A DNA stretch of 64,000 nt, taken from the NCBI RefSeq assembly GCF_011745365.1, contig NW_024468909.1, forward strand, positions 5,270,001 through 5,334,000, in the 5' to 3' direction. The notes beneath the pieces are model-generated. The model worked only from the letters and a program-made list of their open reading frames with translations, did not search any database and had not been told where the DNA came from. Origin of the DNA: Cryphonectria parasitica EP155. Lineage: Eukaryota > Ascomycota > Sordariomycetes > Diaporthales > Cryphonectriaceae. This document shows positions 8,923 through 19,949 of this stretch, in pieces. Position numbers and translations under genes: made by a program. The first letter of the stretch is position 1. Each line of letters begins with the position of its first letter.

Positions 8923-11794
8923 ATGACCACCAGATCGCCCTTCAAGACGACATTCGAACCTGAACGGGTGATCCAGCCCATCTTCACGGGCGGCTCAGTG
9001 GCGCTTGACAATGGAGCAAGGATCTTGGCCACAACATTAGGGGAGGACGCCGTCTTGACGGATTTGGCGACGGGGAGGCAGTTTGCAAAGATTGAAGGCG
9101 TTCGTCGACCCTAATGCTCTCTGTGCCGGCGAGAGGAGAAATGCTAACGCGGCACCCATTATATAGGATGACGAGTCTATCTCAACATTGACCTGTATGC
9201 GTTCCCTCCTCTTATGGCTCTCCGAGGTGGCGCAATTGACGGCTAACAAGACCTTAGTGACCCCCTCCGCTTCTCATCTCATCGTCTGCTCTCGGTCTCT
9301 CTCCATGCGCATCTACTCCCTCAAGCTCTCAGACCAACAAGATACAATCGAGACCACCCTACTGCGCACACTCAAGCCCCACGGTACTCCGGTGGTTGTG
9401 CTGGCCGTCGATCGTACTGGTACCCTTCTCGCGACTGGTGCCGCCGATGGCAACATCAAAGTGTGGGATATACTCGGAGGCTATGTTACGCATACCTTTC
9501 GAGGCCCCAGCGTCCTCGTATCAGCCCTGCACTTCTTTGAGATTGCCTCGGGGCGACTGGGCGAAGAACAGACGACCAGCAAGAAGAGCAAGAAGGCCAA
9601 GAGAAAGAGCGACGTGACCAGTGATGCCAATGACGCCAAAGAGGATGCGACGATCAGGTTCCGCTTGGCTTCTGGGAGTCAAGACGGAAAGGTCAGGGTG
9701 TGGGACCTCCACAAGCGCGCTGTGGTTGCGGACCTCGAGTCTCACGTCTCGGATGTTCAAGGGCTGGACTACTCCCCCTCGGAACATGCCTTGGTTACGG
9801 CGAGCCGAGACAAGACTATGATCTGGTGGGACGCCAAGTCATGGACCCCTAGAAAAGTCATACCGACCCTTGAGACGATAGAGGCGGCAGGCTTTCTGGA
9901 AGATGGCAGACTGACGTACACGGCCGGCGTCAATGGCTGTGTGAGGCTGTGGGAGACAGACACAGGCCGTGAGGTCACCGCGGAGCAGGATGCGAAGGCC
10001 GAAACGGACTCAATATTGGGCGCCTGCTTATGTTCTGATAAGAACCTATTGCTCACCGTCCAGATGGACCACACCCTCGTTTTTTATCAGATGCCTTCCA
10101 TGCGCGACTCACTCACAGTACCGGAGATGTCGCCACTCGAGCCTACCAGGAGGATATCCGGCACCCACGATGAGATTATCGACCTCGCATACCTATCGCC
10201 AGACCGCTCGATAATGGCACTAGCTACGAATTTGGAAGAAGTTCGATTAGTGTCTGTGACGGAGTCAGCAGGTGGAACAAACGGGACGACGGCCACAGAA
10301 ATATATTTTGGTCAGGATATTGGCCTTCTCAAGGGTCACGAGGATACTGTGATCACCCTTGACGTCGACTGGTCTGGACACTGGATCGCAACAGGAGCCA
10401 AGGACAACACAGCCCGCCTGTGGCGGATCGATCCGGAGAACAACAGCTTCACCTGCTGGGCCGTATTTACGGGCCATGCGGAGACGCTGGGGGCCATCGG
10501 CCTGCCAAAAACTGTCCCTCAAGAATCATCCGCAGCATACCAAGATCCGGTTAATAACCCACCACCTTTTCTGGTGACTGGATCCCAGGACTTGACCGTG
10601 AAGAAGTGGGAGATACCTCGTCAGGCCCAGAAGAAAGCAAAGGCAGTCTTTACCAGAAAAGCACACGAGAAGGATATCAATGCGGTGGATGTGAACCCTA
10701 CGGGCCAGCTCTTCGCATCGGCCTCCCAGGACAAGACGGTGAAGGTCTGGTCTGTAGCGGAAGGCGAGGTGCAAGGAATCCTGCGTGGTCACAAGCGGGG
10801 CGTGTGGTCAGTCAAATTTGCCCCCGCCAACACACCTGTGATCCACGGCGACAAGGGAGCCGTGGCAGGAAAGGGCCTGATTTTGACCGGTTCTGGTGAC
10901 AAGACGGTCAAAATATGGAGTCTCTCAGACTACACCTGCCTTAGGACCTTCGAAGGACATTCAAACAGCATTCTCAAAGTAGCATGGCTCAAGCAGCATG
11001 CAGAAGGCGACAAGTCGAAGAGGGTGCAATTTGCCAGCGCGGCGGGCGACGGCCTTGTCAAGGTCTGGGATGCAAACAGCGGCGAGACAGAGACCACACT
11101 GGACAATCACGAAGATCGAGTGTGGGCACTAGCCGTCAATCCTGCGACCAACATGGTCGTCTCAGGCAGTGCAGACTCGACAGTGACTTTCTGGAAGGAC
11201 ACATCTTCCGAGACGCAGGCTGCGGCAGCTGAGGCGGCCACCAGACTGGTCGAGCAGGAGCAGGAGCTCGAGAACTACATGCACACGGGTGCATACCGCG
11301 ACGCCATTGCCCTCGCGCTGCAGCTGAACCACCCAGGTAGACTTCTCAACCTGTTTACCTCTGTAGTGACCAGCAAAAAGCCAGACGAGGGTAGCCTGTG
11401 CGGGCTGAAGGCAGTAGACGAGGTCCTCGCAACGCTCTCCGACGAGCAAATATTCCTCCTTCTTCTGCGCCTGCGCGACTGGAACACGAACGCAAGGACG
11501 GCGCCTGTGGCACAACGGATCCTATGGGCGCTCATCAGAAGTTATCCGGCGTCCAAGTTCTCAAATTTGTCAGTCAAGGGTGCAAGAGGCCAAAAGAGCT
11601 TGAAGGAGGTGCTCAATGCCCTGAAGGTGTACACAGAGAGGCACTACAGGCGCATAGAGGAGCTGGTAGATGAGAGCTATCTGGTGGAGTACACATTGCA
11701 GGAGATGGAGAACCTGGCAGCACCGACACTTGAGGGGTCGGTGGGGATAAACGGCGAGACTGCAGATGTCTTGATGCTGGACGCAGCATCTTGA
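8923..11794 (+). CDS. UTP13: UTP13/TBL3, WD40 subunit of the small-subunit processome
   Basis: Three exons, 8923-9099, 9167-9194 and 9258-11794, give 913 residues. Introns are 67 and 63 bp, both with a GCTAAC branch site. The middle exon is only 28 nt, and splicing it in restores the conserved strand STLTLTPSASHL followed by SRSLSMRIYSLK. The protein carries tandem WD40 repeats through about residue 690, with many WD/DKT signatures such as NIKVWD, KVRVWDLH, DNTARLWR, DKTVKVWS, DKTVKIWS and LVKVWDA. A helical Utp13 C-terminal domain follows (about 720-890). An acidic-basic insertion rich in Lys/Ser (about residues 155-180) interrupts an early repeat. UTP13 is part of the UTP-B complex, which binds U3 snoRNP and the 5'-ETS during 18S rRNA maturation in the nucleolus. 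Two AATAAA-like signals lie at 12014-12032. Confidence 0.93.
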
Positions 11795-12348
11795 GAGATG
11801 AAGGCAAACAGGATTAGATGAGCTGCAATTTATACCACACTAGAATTGAGTGTCTGTTTTTCTTTACTCCTGAGAGACAAGCACATTCGGTTCCATTCTG
11901 TGGTTCCTCTTTCGTGCTGTGCCATTTATAGTGACTATAGTGGAAGCCAGAGGGCGAGAGAAGAGAAGAAAGAAAAAAGGGAAAGGGAAGGAAAGAAGAT
12001 GAATCTAGAGTCAAATAAAAAAGACAAATAAAGGAAAGGCGAGGTAAATGATTTCGGATGAGTTCAATATCAGGAATATATCTTTTCAGTACTTGCTCAA
12101 AGTATGACTGCGGGAAGCTACAGCGGTTGTGAGAATGGCAAAAAGTGGGGGCGTCTATGCATCCATGAGCTTGACATGCAGAAAGTCCGTCCAACAATAA
12201 CCAAATGATTTTTGACCACGACCTCTACCACAACTACAACCAAACGCTACACCCTGCTACACTCTTACTTCCTGAATACCGATACCCTACACTGCGAACC
12301 TGCCGACTTTCATTTACGCCTACACCGACAACCTACCACAGTCCACAA
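11795..12348. other. intergenic between UTP13 and USP39
   Basis: The stretch has the UTP13 3' region with a purine-rich run at about 11950-12040 and AATAAA-like signals, then the USP39 promoter. An in-frame upstream ATG at 12205 would extend USP39 by 48 residues, but that part has no domain and reads as a CAC/CTA-rich leader. Confidence 0.45.
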
Positions 12349-14049
12349 ATGTCCAAGCGACTAGCCTCGGAGGCTCTCGAAGAAGCCCTCAATGCAGACT
12401 CGCCGGCCTCCAAGAAATCAAGACTAGGCGAGCCCGACAGCAGCCCCGCTGCCGACCAAGAGCAGAACGGTGATAGCCCTGATGCAGACACACCACGAGA
12501 GAATGGCACTGGAGGTGCAGGGACAAACGGGCGACACGACAACGACGATGACGGCGACGACGGCGACGGAGAGGAAATAGTGGACTCGGACCTCGACGAC
12601 CTTCCAGAGGAGAAGGCACCGATCCGCCAGTCGGCGCCGACGGCAGGGTACGACGACCTATACCTGGACACGATAGACCGCGGCGCGCTGGACTTTGACT
12701 TTGAGAAGCTGTGCAGCATCTCGCTGTCCAATATCAACGTGTACGCGTGCCTGGTGTGCGGCAAGTACTTCCAGGGGCGGGGCCCAAAGTCGCACGCGTA
12801 CTTCCACGCGCTCGAAGAGAACCACCACGTGCTCATCAACATGGAGACGCAGAAGGTATACGTGCTCCCTGAGGGCTACGAGGTTAAGAGCAGGAGCTTG
12901 GACGATATCAAGTACGTGTCGGACCCGCGGTACACAAAGGCGGAGGTGGCGGGCATCGACCGCAGGCCTAGGACGAGCTTGACCATCGGCGGGCGCGAGT
13001 ACGTGCCCGGGTTTGTGGGCATGAACAACATCAAGGAGAACGATTACCTCAACGTCGTTGTGCAGGCGCTGTCACACGTGGCCCCGCTGCGCAACTTTTT
13101 CTTGCTTGAGGACTTCAGCGGGAGCAAGTCGGAGCTGGCCAAGAGGACGAGCATCCTCTTCAGGAAGATCTGGAACCCGCGCGCCTTCAAGTCGCACGTC
13201 AGCCCCCACGAGCTGCTCCAGGAGGTCTCGCTGCGCTCCAGCAAGCGCTTCACCCTGACGCAGCAGTCAGACCCCGTCGAGTTCCTGTCGTGGTTCCTCA
13301 ACAATCTCCACCTCAGCCTCGGCGGCAGCAAGACCAAGCCCGGCTCCAGCATGGTGCAGCGCGTCTTCCAGGGCAGGCTCAAGGTCGAGTCGCAGGCCAT
13401 CACCGCCAAGGCCGACGTCGGCGACCGCCTGCGCTTCGAGGAGGCCGCCGAGGTCAAGGTCGATGCCAGCCGCTTCCTCCTGCTCACCCTCGACCTGCCC
13501 GCCGCGCCCCTCTTCCAGGACGAGCAGCAGCGCAACATCATCCCCCAGGTCCCGCTGACCACCATCCTCTCCAAGTACGACGGCCGTTCTGCCCAGGAGC
13601 ACCTCGCCCACAGGCGCCGCTACCGCCTCATGCACCCGCTGCCCCCCTACCTGATCCTCCACATCAAGCGCTTCAGCCAGAACAAGTTCGTGTCCGAGCG
13701 CAACCCGACCATCGTGACCTTTAACGCCCGCGACCTCGACGTATCCCCGTATGTCGAGCCCGACCCGGCCGTCCACCCGTCGGGCGAGCCCATCTGGTAC
13801 GACCTCGTGGCCAACGTGGTGCACGAGGCTGTACGCCTGAGGGAGGACGTTGCGGATACCGGCGAGGAGCGCAAGACGTGGAAGGTCCAGCTGCTCGACA
13901 AGGCCAGGGGCGAGTGGGTTGTCTGCCAGGACTTATTCGTCGACAAGATACAGCGGGAGCTGCTGTGCATGGGCGAGTCCTATCTGCAGGTATGGGAGAG
14001 GAGGAGGGAGCCCGGCGGGAAGGCAAAACAGGGCAGCAGCAGGGCGTGA
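12349..14049 (+). CDS. USP39/Sad1-like tri-snRNP protein (catalytically dead ubiquitin protease fold)
   Basis: Intronless gene of 566 residues. The family (yeast Sad1, human USP39) is needed for tri-snRNP assembly or stability and pre-mRNA splicing in the nucleus. The N-terminus (1-100) is acidic and disordered. A UBP-type zinc finger follows, with CLVCGKYFQGRG at about residues 134-145, HAYFHALEENHH and VYVLPEGYEV. The USP fold begins at GFVGMNNIKENDYLN (about 222-235): the position normally holding the catalytic Cys is Asp232, and the GNTCYxNS signature is degenerate. HIKRFSQNKF is present, but the usual C-terminal GHY histidine box is absent; only NVVHEAV (His492) remains. These losses are known in the family, so the gene is intact, not decayed. 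I chose the ATG at 12349 because it begins a typical Lys/Ser-rich N-terminus directly after a leader-like stretch. Confidence 0.92.
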   Translation: MSKRLASEALEEALNADSPASKKSRLGEPDSSPAADQEQNGDSPDADTPRENGTGGAGTNGRHDNDDDGDDGDGEEIVDSDLDDLPEEKAPIRQSAPTAGYDDLYLDTIDRGALDFDFEKLCSISLSNINVYACLVCGKYFQGRGPKSHAYFHALEENHHVLINMETQKVYVLPEGYEVKSRSLDDIKYVSDPRYTKAEVAGIDRRPRTSLTIGGREYVPGFVGMNNIKENDYLNVVVQALSHVAPLRNFFLLEDFSGSKSELAKRTSILFRKIWNPRAFKSHVSPHELLQEVSLRSSKRFTLTQQSDPVEFLSWFLNNLHLSLGGSKTKPGSSMVQRVFQGRLKVESQAITAKADVGDRLRFEEAAEVKVDASRFLLLTLDLPAAPLFQDEQQRNIIPQVPLTTILSKYDGRSAQEHLAHRRRYRLMHPLPPYLILHIKRFSQNKFVSERNPTIVTFNARDLDVSPYVEPDPAVHPSGEPIWYDLVANVVHEAVRLREDVADTGEERKTWKVQLLDKARGEWVVCQDLFVDKIQRELLCMGESYLQVWERRREPGGKAKQGSSRA

Positions 14050-14736
14050 TCTTGGTGGTGGCATTCACTCAAGTTACCGTCAATATTATGAAATGAAAAG
14101 AAAGAAAGAAATGAAACCGAATTACGCTTTGTGAAATCATTCATAAGTTACCAAGTGCCAGAGAATCTCAGACAGGGGAATTACGCATGCATGTGTGAAG
14201 GCAGTCGCAGCACATGATCCATATTAAACCCTGATCAACGCTCCATTGCCTGAGGGGTTCGCTTGGAAATTCAGTATTGATTGCAATCCGACACATTCAG
14301 ACCGATCAAATATAGCTGTTGTGCTATCGCTTTGGCCGCACGCCACGACAGATAGTAGCGAGACATCTGCTCATCAGAATGTTCCCAACATACTACCAGT
14401 CTCAGAGGAGCAGGCATCCATCCACGGCCTCATAGTTGTACGTCCAGTTTGGATCCATCTTGATTATCCTAAGTCCCAAGGGTCCCTGACGTCTTTCGCC
14501 GCCCGAGTATTCGGACTACAGGCAAGTGGCGTTTGTTCAGATTTTAGCTCTTCTGAGGGGGTTTTCTTGTTCTTTTTTTTTTTTTTTTATCTCTCTCGCA
14601 ACATCCTTTACTTAAATAGTCAAGAGAAGTTCTTTGGAGTCTCGTCGATACTTCTCAATCCTTGCAGACGTCCAGGGCGAGACCAAACAGCCCAAGGTGA
14701 CAAGGGTGGCGGAGTTGACTCTCGGACAGGTCCACG
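14050..14736. other. convergent 3' spacer between USP39 and the eIF4E-like gene
   Basis: No gene is supported. It contains purine-rich AAAGAAAG repeats near 14095-14115 and a run of 16 T at 14573-14588. A 170-codon frame at 14246-14758 (+) crosses the T tract and has no recognisable domain. Confidence 0.4.
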
Positions 14737-15949
14737 CTATGATACCTGCGAGGCCTGAGCCGCATCACTGCTGTGTCCTGGGTGCTGTCGTTGGTTCTGG
14801 GGCTTCCGGTGCTGGTTGGCTTTCTCCTTACGAGACTCCTCGATTGTGATGCGCTGCTGGATGCTGTCCTCATGCACCTTCCACTCGATCTTGGTGTTGG
14901 ACGGGAACTCCATGACGCGCTTGAAGGTCTCCCTAGAAACAAGACAACAGATTTTAGTATTTGACTCGTCATCTTTCCTCGCTTTTCTTCCCCAATGAAA
15001 GCCATCATCCCTCTAGAACTTACCTGATTCGAAGGACCTTGCCCTCACTGGTAGCCGTCCAGATGCTGATGATATCTTCACCGTTCCGGATACTCACGAC
15101 AGCACCACAGATCTCCTCGCCAGCATCGCCGAACTGGTCTCCAATCAGGGCCATCATCAGCTTCTCCCAATACCGATCAGCGACTCCCTTCTTTAGGCGC
15201 ACAACCCACTTGCCCCCCTTCCTGTTCTCCTCGTCCTCCCATATGGGACGGATGCCCTTTTTGAAGATGTGGTAGTCAGAGACCGGAGACAGGGTCGAGG
15301 GACGGCCCAGGTGTTGATAGACGGCCCAGAATTGCTCGGCGGTGGCGACCTCGGCCATACCATGGACGGTATCCTCGTAGGGGATCGACACATTCTTGGG
15401 GATTGGCGGCCGGAACCAGAAAGACCAGCTGCTCCGTAGTGGGTGCTGGACAGCCGGATCACCATTGTTCCCACTCTTGCCAGCGCTGGAGTCAGCAGCT
15501 GCTCTGTCACCGCCACCGCCACCGTCTGCACCAGGCTTGGATGTGCCTCCATTGGCGCTGTCCCTTGGCATCTTGTCAGCGCCTGGTGTCTTCAAGGCCA
15601 TGTCAAAAGGGTTTCCAGGCGACTTGGGGGTCTTGGAGGACCCAAAGGCCGAGAAAGCTCCAGTGCCTAGTCCAAATGATGCACCACCAGGTGATGCCAG
15701 GCCACCACCTGCTGAGGTTGGTATGGAGTTGAAAGGGTTTTTGCCCCCGTGCGACGAGCTGTCACCGCCGAATCGCTTGGAGAAGGAAACATTTCGGTCA
15801 CCTTGGCCGGAGCCTGAGGTGGTGGAGAGGGAGAGTTTGTTGGTGCTAAGCATCAAGAAAAATATGAGTCCCTGTTACTGCAGCGCCAGAAGGGAGCAGA
15901 AACTTGAGATGACTTACTTGGTGCGGCGACTCCATAGATTGCTGTCCAT
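14737..15949 (-). CDS. class II eIF4E (4EHP/eIF4E2-like) cap-binding protein
   Basis: On the minus strand, exons 15949-15918, 15845-15024 and 14932-14737 give 349 residues; introns are 72 and 91 bp with GTAAGT donors. The first exon encodes only 10 full codons. The N-terminal 140 residues are Gly/Ser/Asn-rich and disordered. The eIF4E fold covers about residues 148-325, with SWSFWFRPP, the helix EQFWAVYQHLGRPS, FKKGIRPIWEDEENRKGGKW, the core LMMALIGDQF, EEICGAVVSIR and DIISIWTATS. Of the three usual cap-contacting Trp, the second (Trp213) and third (Trp273) are present. The first is replaced by an aromatic Tyr (about Tyr167), the hallmark of class II/4EHP proteins. Class I eIF4E promotes initiation; 4EHP-type proteins usually repress selected mRNAs because they bind eIF4G poorly. 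That role here is inference. The gene is divergent from MetRS. Confidence 0.92.
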
Positions 15950-17653
15950 AACCACTGCTGAATGAATGACGAGGCAGATTGCCTTTGAAGATGCGATGGG
16001 GGAGGAAGGGATGGTTCTGAAAGCAGTGTTCCAGGCTCTTCAGAATCCAAGACTAAGTACCCAAGGCAAATGCTCAAAAGAACTGTGGGGGGGAACCAGC
16101 TTTTTCAAGACTGGGTCACCAGCAGCAGTATTTGAATTTTTCCCAAGTATGCACACAAGAGTCGCGCTGTACTGGGACAGAGGCCAGATTGTGGGAGAGG
16201 TTTGTACCGAGATCGAGCTTGATCTGGTGGTGCCAAGGGGCAGATGCGGTTCAAGGGCGACGTCAGATACAAAGCAGACTGCAACAGATGCAGAGTCAGT
16301 TCCTGATCAAGAAACTTGCAGCTGCTCCCAGCAGATCAATTGCTCGGTGCCCAGAACAGTAATATCCTGTACCAGGATGGATGCTGTGTGCTCTAGGTGT
16401 CTCGAGAGATTGGGTCTATTCTTGAGCAAATGCGATTGTTTGGGGGTTGGTTGCAGAAAGATGTGGCGTTGACGATCAAAGTGGTGGGGTGAAGTGGTGG
16501 CGGTGGGATGGAATTCCAGACGCGTAGGTGGGTGGGCAATTCAGGTGCAGATGGTTGAAAGGGCTGCTGGAATGCTTCAGGGAGATGCTAAATAAGTTTG
16601 TCTGATTGATAATGTTGAAATTGAACCTAGGGGCGGAGTTGTTGTTTGTGTGACAAGAGGCGGCGCAAGGTGTGACGACGATGATGGCGAGAGGTCTGTT
16701 GGAGTTGAGGTGGTGGATGAACCTAGCATCAAAATGTGACAGCGTTGAGAGAAAAGTCTCTTCCAGTGGCTGCACTGACCCTGCCGTGCTGGTGGCACAC
16801 TGGAGCAGCAGGCAGGGGAGTTGCAGGGCAGGGCCAGTACAGTGCAGCCTAGCGTGCTGCAGGCATTGTGGTAAGGCGATCGGGCTGCTGTAGCTTCTTC
16901 CCCACAGCATGTCCGTTCTTGCTGCTAGTACTGTACGGTAAAGCAGTTCTGGCTGTGCCTGACGGGTGCTTGGAGCACAGTGGGGCTCTTTTCCTAGTCA
17001 TGTCATATCATGCCTTGCTATGCCAGTCAGAAAGTACCTGTGCAGCATGAACAATACCCTTTGACATCTTGACCTGATCAGCTACATAGTACAATGAACA
17101 GGGACAAACTTCTATGGTATATACATTGTATCTACAGTATTATTGGCTAGCAGCAAAATCATACTATGTACATACCTTGTCCATACTGCTGTAAGGAGTA
17201 TACTGTGGTACATGTGTACTTCTGCTGTAGCTTGGACCTCTATCTTATCGCAGCTCCCGCATGCGACCCTTGTGGCTGTACATGGCCATTCTGCCCCTCC
17301 ATCCCGCGACATAAAAAGTGCTTCCTCGAGTTGACTCATCTTCCTCTTGTACAAGACTACCCATACATTCACCTGCTCCAATTCGCCTTACCACCACGAG
17401 ACACTGCTTGAGAGGAAGACTTTTCAGTATTTATGTTTGAAGCCTGCAGAGAAAAATCTCAGGGTTCAAGATTTTGTGAACCAGGAACGATCAATTTGTG
17501 GCTTGACCTCGAGTGCCCCCCCCCACCTTACTTCTTTTCTGAGGTGGATCTCAGCTTCTTTTGAACTGTTCCCCTCCACCTTCAAGAGGGTGTGCAACCC
17601 AGCCCAATATATTTCAACCTTGTTCTGAGCTCTCAGGCCTTCATCTCCTCAAC
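15950..17653. other. divergent 1.7-kb spacer between the 4EHP-like gene and MetRS
   Basis: No coding sequence is supported on either strand; frames up to 168 codons have no domain. Both genes would use this stretch for promoters and leaders. A perfect TGACTCA lies at 17332-17338 and a C-run at about 17517-17524. The part from about 16480 to 16900 is GGTGG- and CAGCA-rich on the plus strand. Confidence 0.45.
17332..17338. promoter_or_regulatory. TGACTCA site, candidate CPC1/Gcn4 binding site
   Basis: A perfect TGACTCA lies 316-322 bp upstream of the MetRS start codon. The bZIP activators Gcn4 (yeast) and CPC1/CpcA (filamentous fungi) bind this sequence and raise transcription of amino-acid biosynthesis and aminoacyl-tRNA synthetase genes during amino-acid starvation. 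The match is seen directly; its use here is inference from the neighbouring gene. Confidence 0.5.
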
Positions 17654-19767
17654 ATGGCTTCTGACGGCCCCATCCTGCCAGTCCAAGGCAAAAGAAACGT
17701 CCTCATCACCAGTGCCCTGCCCTATGTCAATAACGTCCCTCATCTTGGCAACGTCATCGGCAGCGTTCTGTCCGCAGATGTCTACTCGCGCTGGTGTAAG
17801 GCTCGTGGCTTTCAGACCCTTTTTGTCTGTGGCTCTGATGAGTACGGTACCGCTACCGAGACCAAGGCCCTCGCTGAGGGCGTCAGCCCTGAGGAGCTCT
17901 GCAAGAAGTACCACGCAGTCCACAAGGGCATTTACGACTGGTTTGACATCAACTTTGATATCTTTGGCCGCACGCCCACCGAGCACCAGACCCGAATTAC
18001 TCAGGAGATCTTCCGCAAACTCTGGGAGAATGGCTTCATCATGGAGCGCGAGGAGGTCCAGCCCTTCTGCCCGCACCCGGACCACCAGTCTTTCCTAGCC
18101 GACAGGTTCATCGAGGGAGAGTGCTCCATCTGCCACAAGCCAGGCGCCCGAGGTGACCAGTGTGACGACTGCGGCAGGCTGATGGACCCCTACCAGCCCG
18201 AGTCTGAGGCCGGAGCTACCGATGGAGGTCTTTCCAAGGGCGTGGGCTGGCTCATCAACCCCCACTGCAAGGTCGACAACACCGTCCCCGAGAGGAGAAA
18301 GACAAAGCACATGTACCTGCGCCTGGACCTGCTGGAAGGGGAGCTCAAGAAATGGTTCCACAAGGCCAGCAAGGAGGGTATCTGGAGCGCCAACAGCATC
18401 GAAATCACAGACTCTTGGATCAACAGGGGACTGAACCCCCGAGCCATCACTCGCGATTTGAGATGGGGAACGCCCATCAACAAGGACATCACGGGCCTGG
18501 ATCAAGATATCTACGCCAGCAAGGTCTTTTATGTTTGGTTCGACGCCTGCATCGGCTACGTCTCCATAACCGCAAATTACACCGACGGCGAGAACCTGGA
18601 GGGAAAGCTGTGGGAGAAGTGGTGGAAGTCTGATGACGTGGAACTGGTTCAGTTCATGGGCAAGGACAATGTTCAGTGAGTACGATGCATATTTATATGC
18701 ACATATCCTGCCAAACAACCCCTGGAGCTGACGCCCCTATCTCCCCTAGGTTTCACTCTGTCATGTTCCCAAGTTCGCAGATCGGCACCAGAGACACATG
18801 GACCAAGGTACACAAGCTGTCCACGACGGAGTGGCTCCAGTACGAGGATGTCAAGTTCAGCAAGTCCAAGGGCATCGGCGTTTTCGGCAACAACGCCAAG
18901 GACACCGGTATCAAGCCCGACATCTGGAGATACTATTTGCTGTCGCGGCGCCCAGAGACGAGCGACAGCAAGTTCAGCTGGAATGAGTTCGTCGACGGCA
19001 ACAACAACGACCTTCTCAAGAACCTCGGTAACTTCAACCAGCGGGTGCAGAAGTTCTGCCAGGCCAAGTACGAGTCCACCGTTCCAGACTACACCAAGTA
19101 CACCTCGGAGAGTCTTGACGCCTATGTGAAGGAGGTCAATGCCCTGCTCAAGGAGTTCAATGACTACATGGAGGGCACCAGGCTGCGCGACGGGCTGCGG
19201 ATCATCCTCGCCATCTCTGCGGTGGGCAACAAGCTCCTGCAGGACAACAAGCTCGACAACCGCCTGCTCACCGAAGAGCCCGACCGGTGCGCCGCCGTCA
19301 TCGGCTACGCCCTCAACCACCTTCACCTTCTCGCGTCCATTGTGGCTCCTTACATGCCCGCGACAAGCAGGGCCATGTTCGAGCAGCTCGGCATCGCGCC
19401 CCAGCCTACCATCCCCGACGAGTGGGCCGCAGGCACGCTCAAGCCCGGCCACAAGCTCGGCACGCCAGAGCTGCTGTTCACGCAGATCCCCGCCGCCAAG
19501 GTCGACGAGTGGCGCGAGGCATATGGTGGTGAGGAGGCGCGCAAGGAGAAGGAGGCTCTCGCCAAGGCAGCGGAGGAGAAGCGGCTCAAGAAGCTCAAGG
19601 AAAAGGAGAGAAAGAAGGCGAAGAAGGCGGCGGGGGCGGCGACGACGACGACGGCAACAACTGAGGCGGGCGCGGGTGTTGAGGCGGAGGAGAAGAGGGA
19701 GGTTGCGGACCCGGCGATAGAGCAGGTCACAGAGGCGATTGCAAAGGCTGATGTTCACACGTCTTGA
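17654..19767 (+). CDS. MES1: cytosolic methionyl-tRNA synthetase
   Basis: Two exons, 17654-18675 and 18750-19767, joined over a 74-bp intron (GTGAGT...CTAG), give 679 residues. The splice restores VQFHSVMFP across the junction. It is a class I synthetase charging initiator and elongator tRNA-Met. The HIGH motif appears as PHLGN (residues 29-33), and the zinc-binding insert shows CSICHKPG and CDDCGRLMDP. The KMSKS motif appears as KFSKS (376-380). The anticodon-binding helical domain follows, with FSWNEFVDGNNNDLLKNLGN then NxRV. The last 80 residues are Lys/Glu/Ala-rich and low-complexity; there is no EMAP-like tRNA-binding domain. The start ATG at 17654 follows CTCAAC and precedes the conserved NVLITSALPYVNN. 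There is no mitochondrial presequence, so the cytosolic form is favoured. Confidence 0.95.
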
Positions 19768-19949
19768 AGTCGACAAATATAGATTTTAGAGTCTAAAAAG
19801 AAAGAGACGCTGTCCCCTTTGCGTATTCCAATCTTGCGTCTCGGGTGTCCTTAACACATAGGGTTGATTGCCTCTTAAAAAGAAACATTCTTTACTTCAC
19901 AAAAGAATTACGTACATTATGAAGAGTCGTACATATGCTTCTTACAGAG

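Noticed and set aside
12205..12348. N-terminal extension of USP39 to an upstream in-frame ATG
   Set aside because: The added 48 residues look like translated leader; the downstream ATG begins the family-like N-terminus.
13044..13824. Two minus-strand frames (176 and 185 codons) inside USP39
   Set aside because: Antisense shadows of conserved USP-fold coding sequence.
18673..19776. Long open frame (367 codons) on the minus strand across MetRS exon 2
   Set aside because: It is the antisense shadow of GC3-rich MetRS coding sequence, Leu/Arg-rich with no domain, and it has no independent start context.
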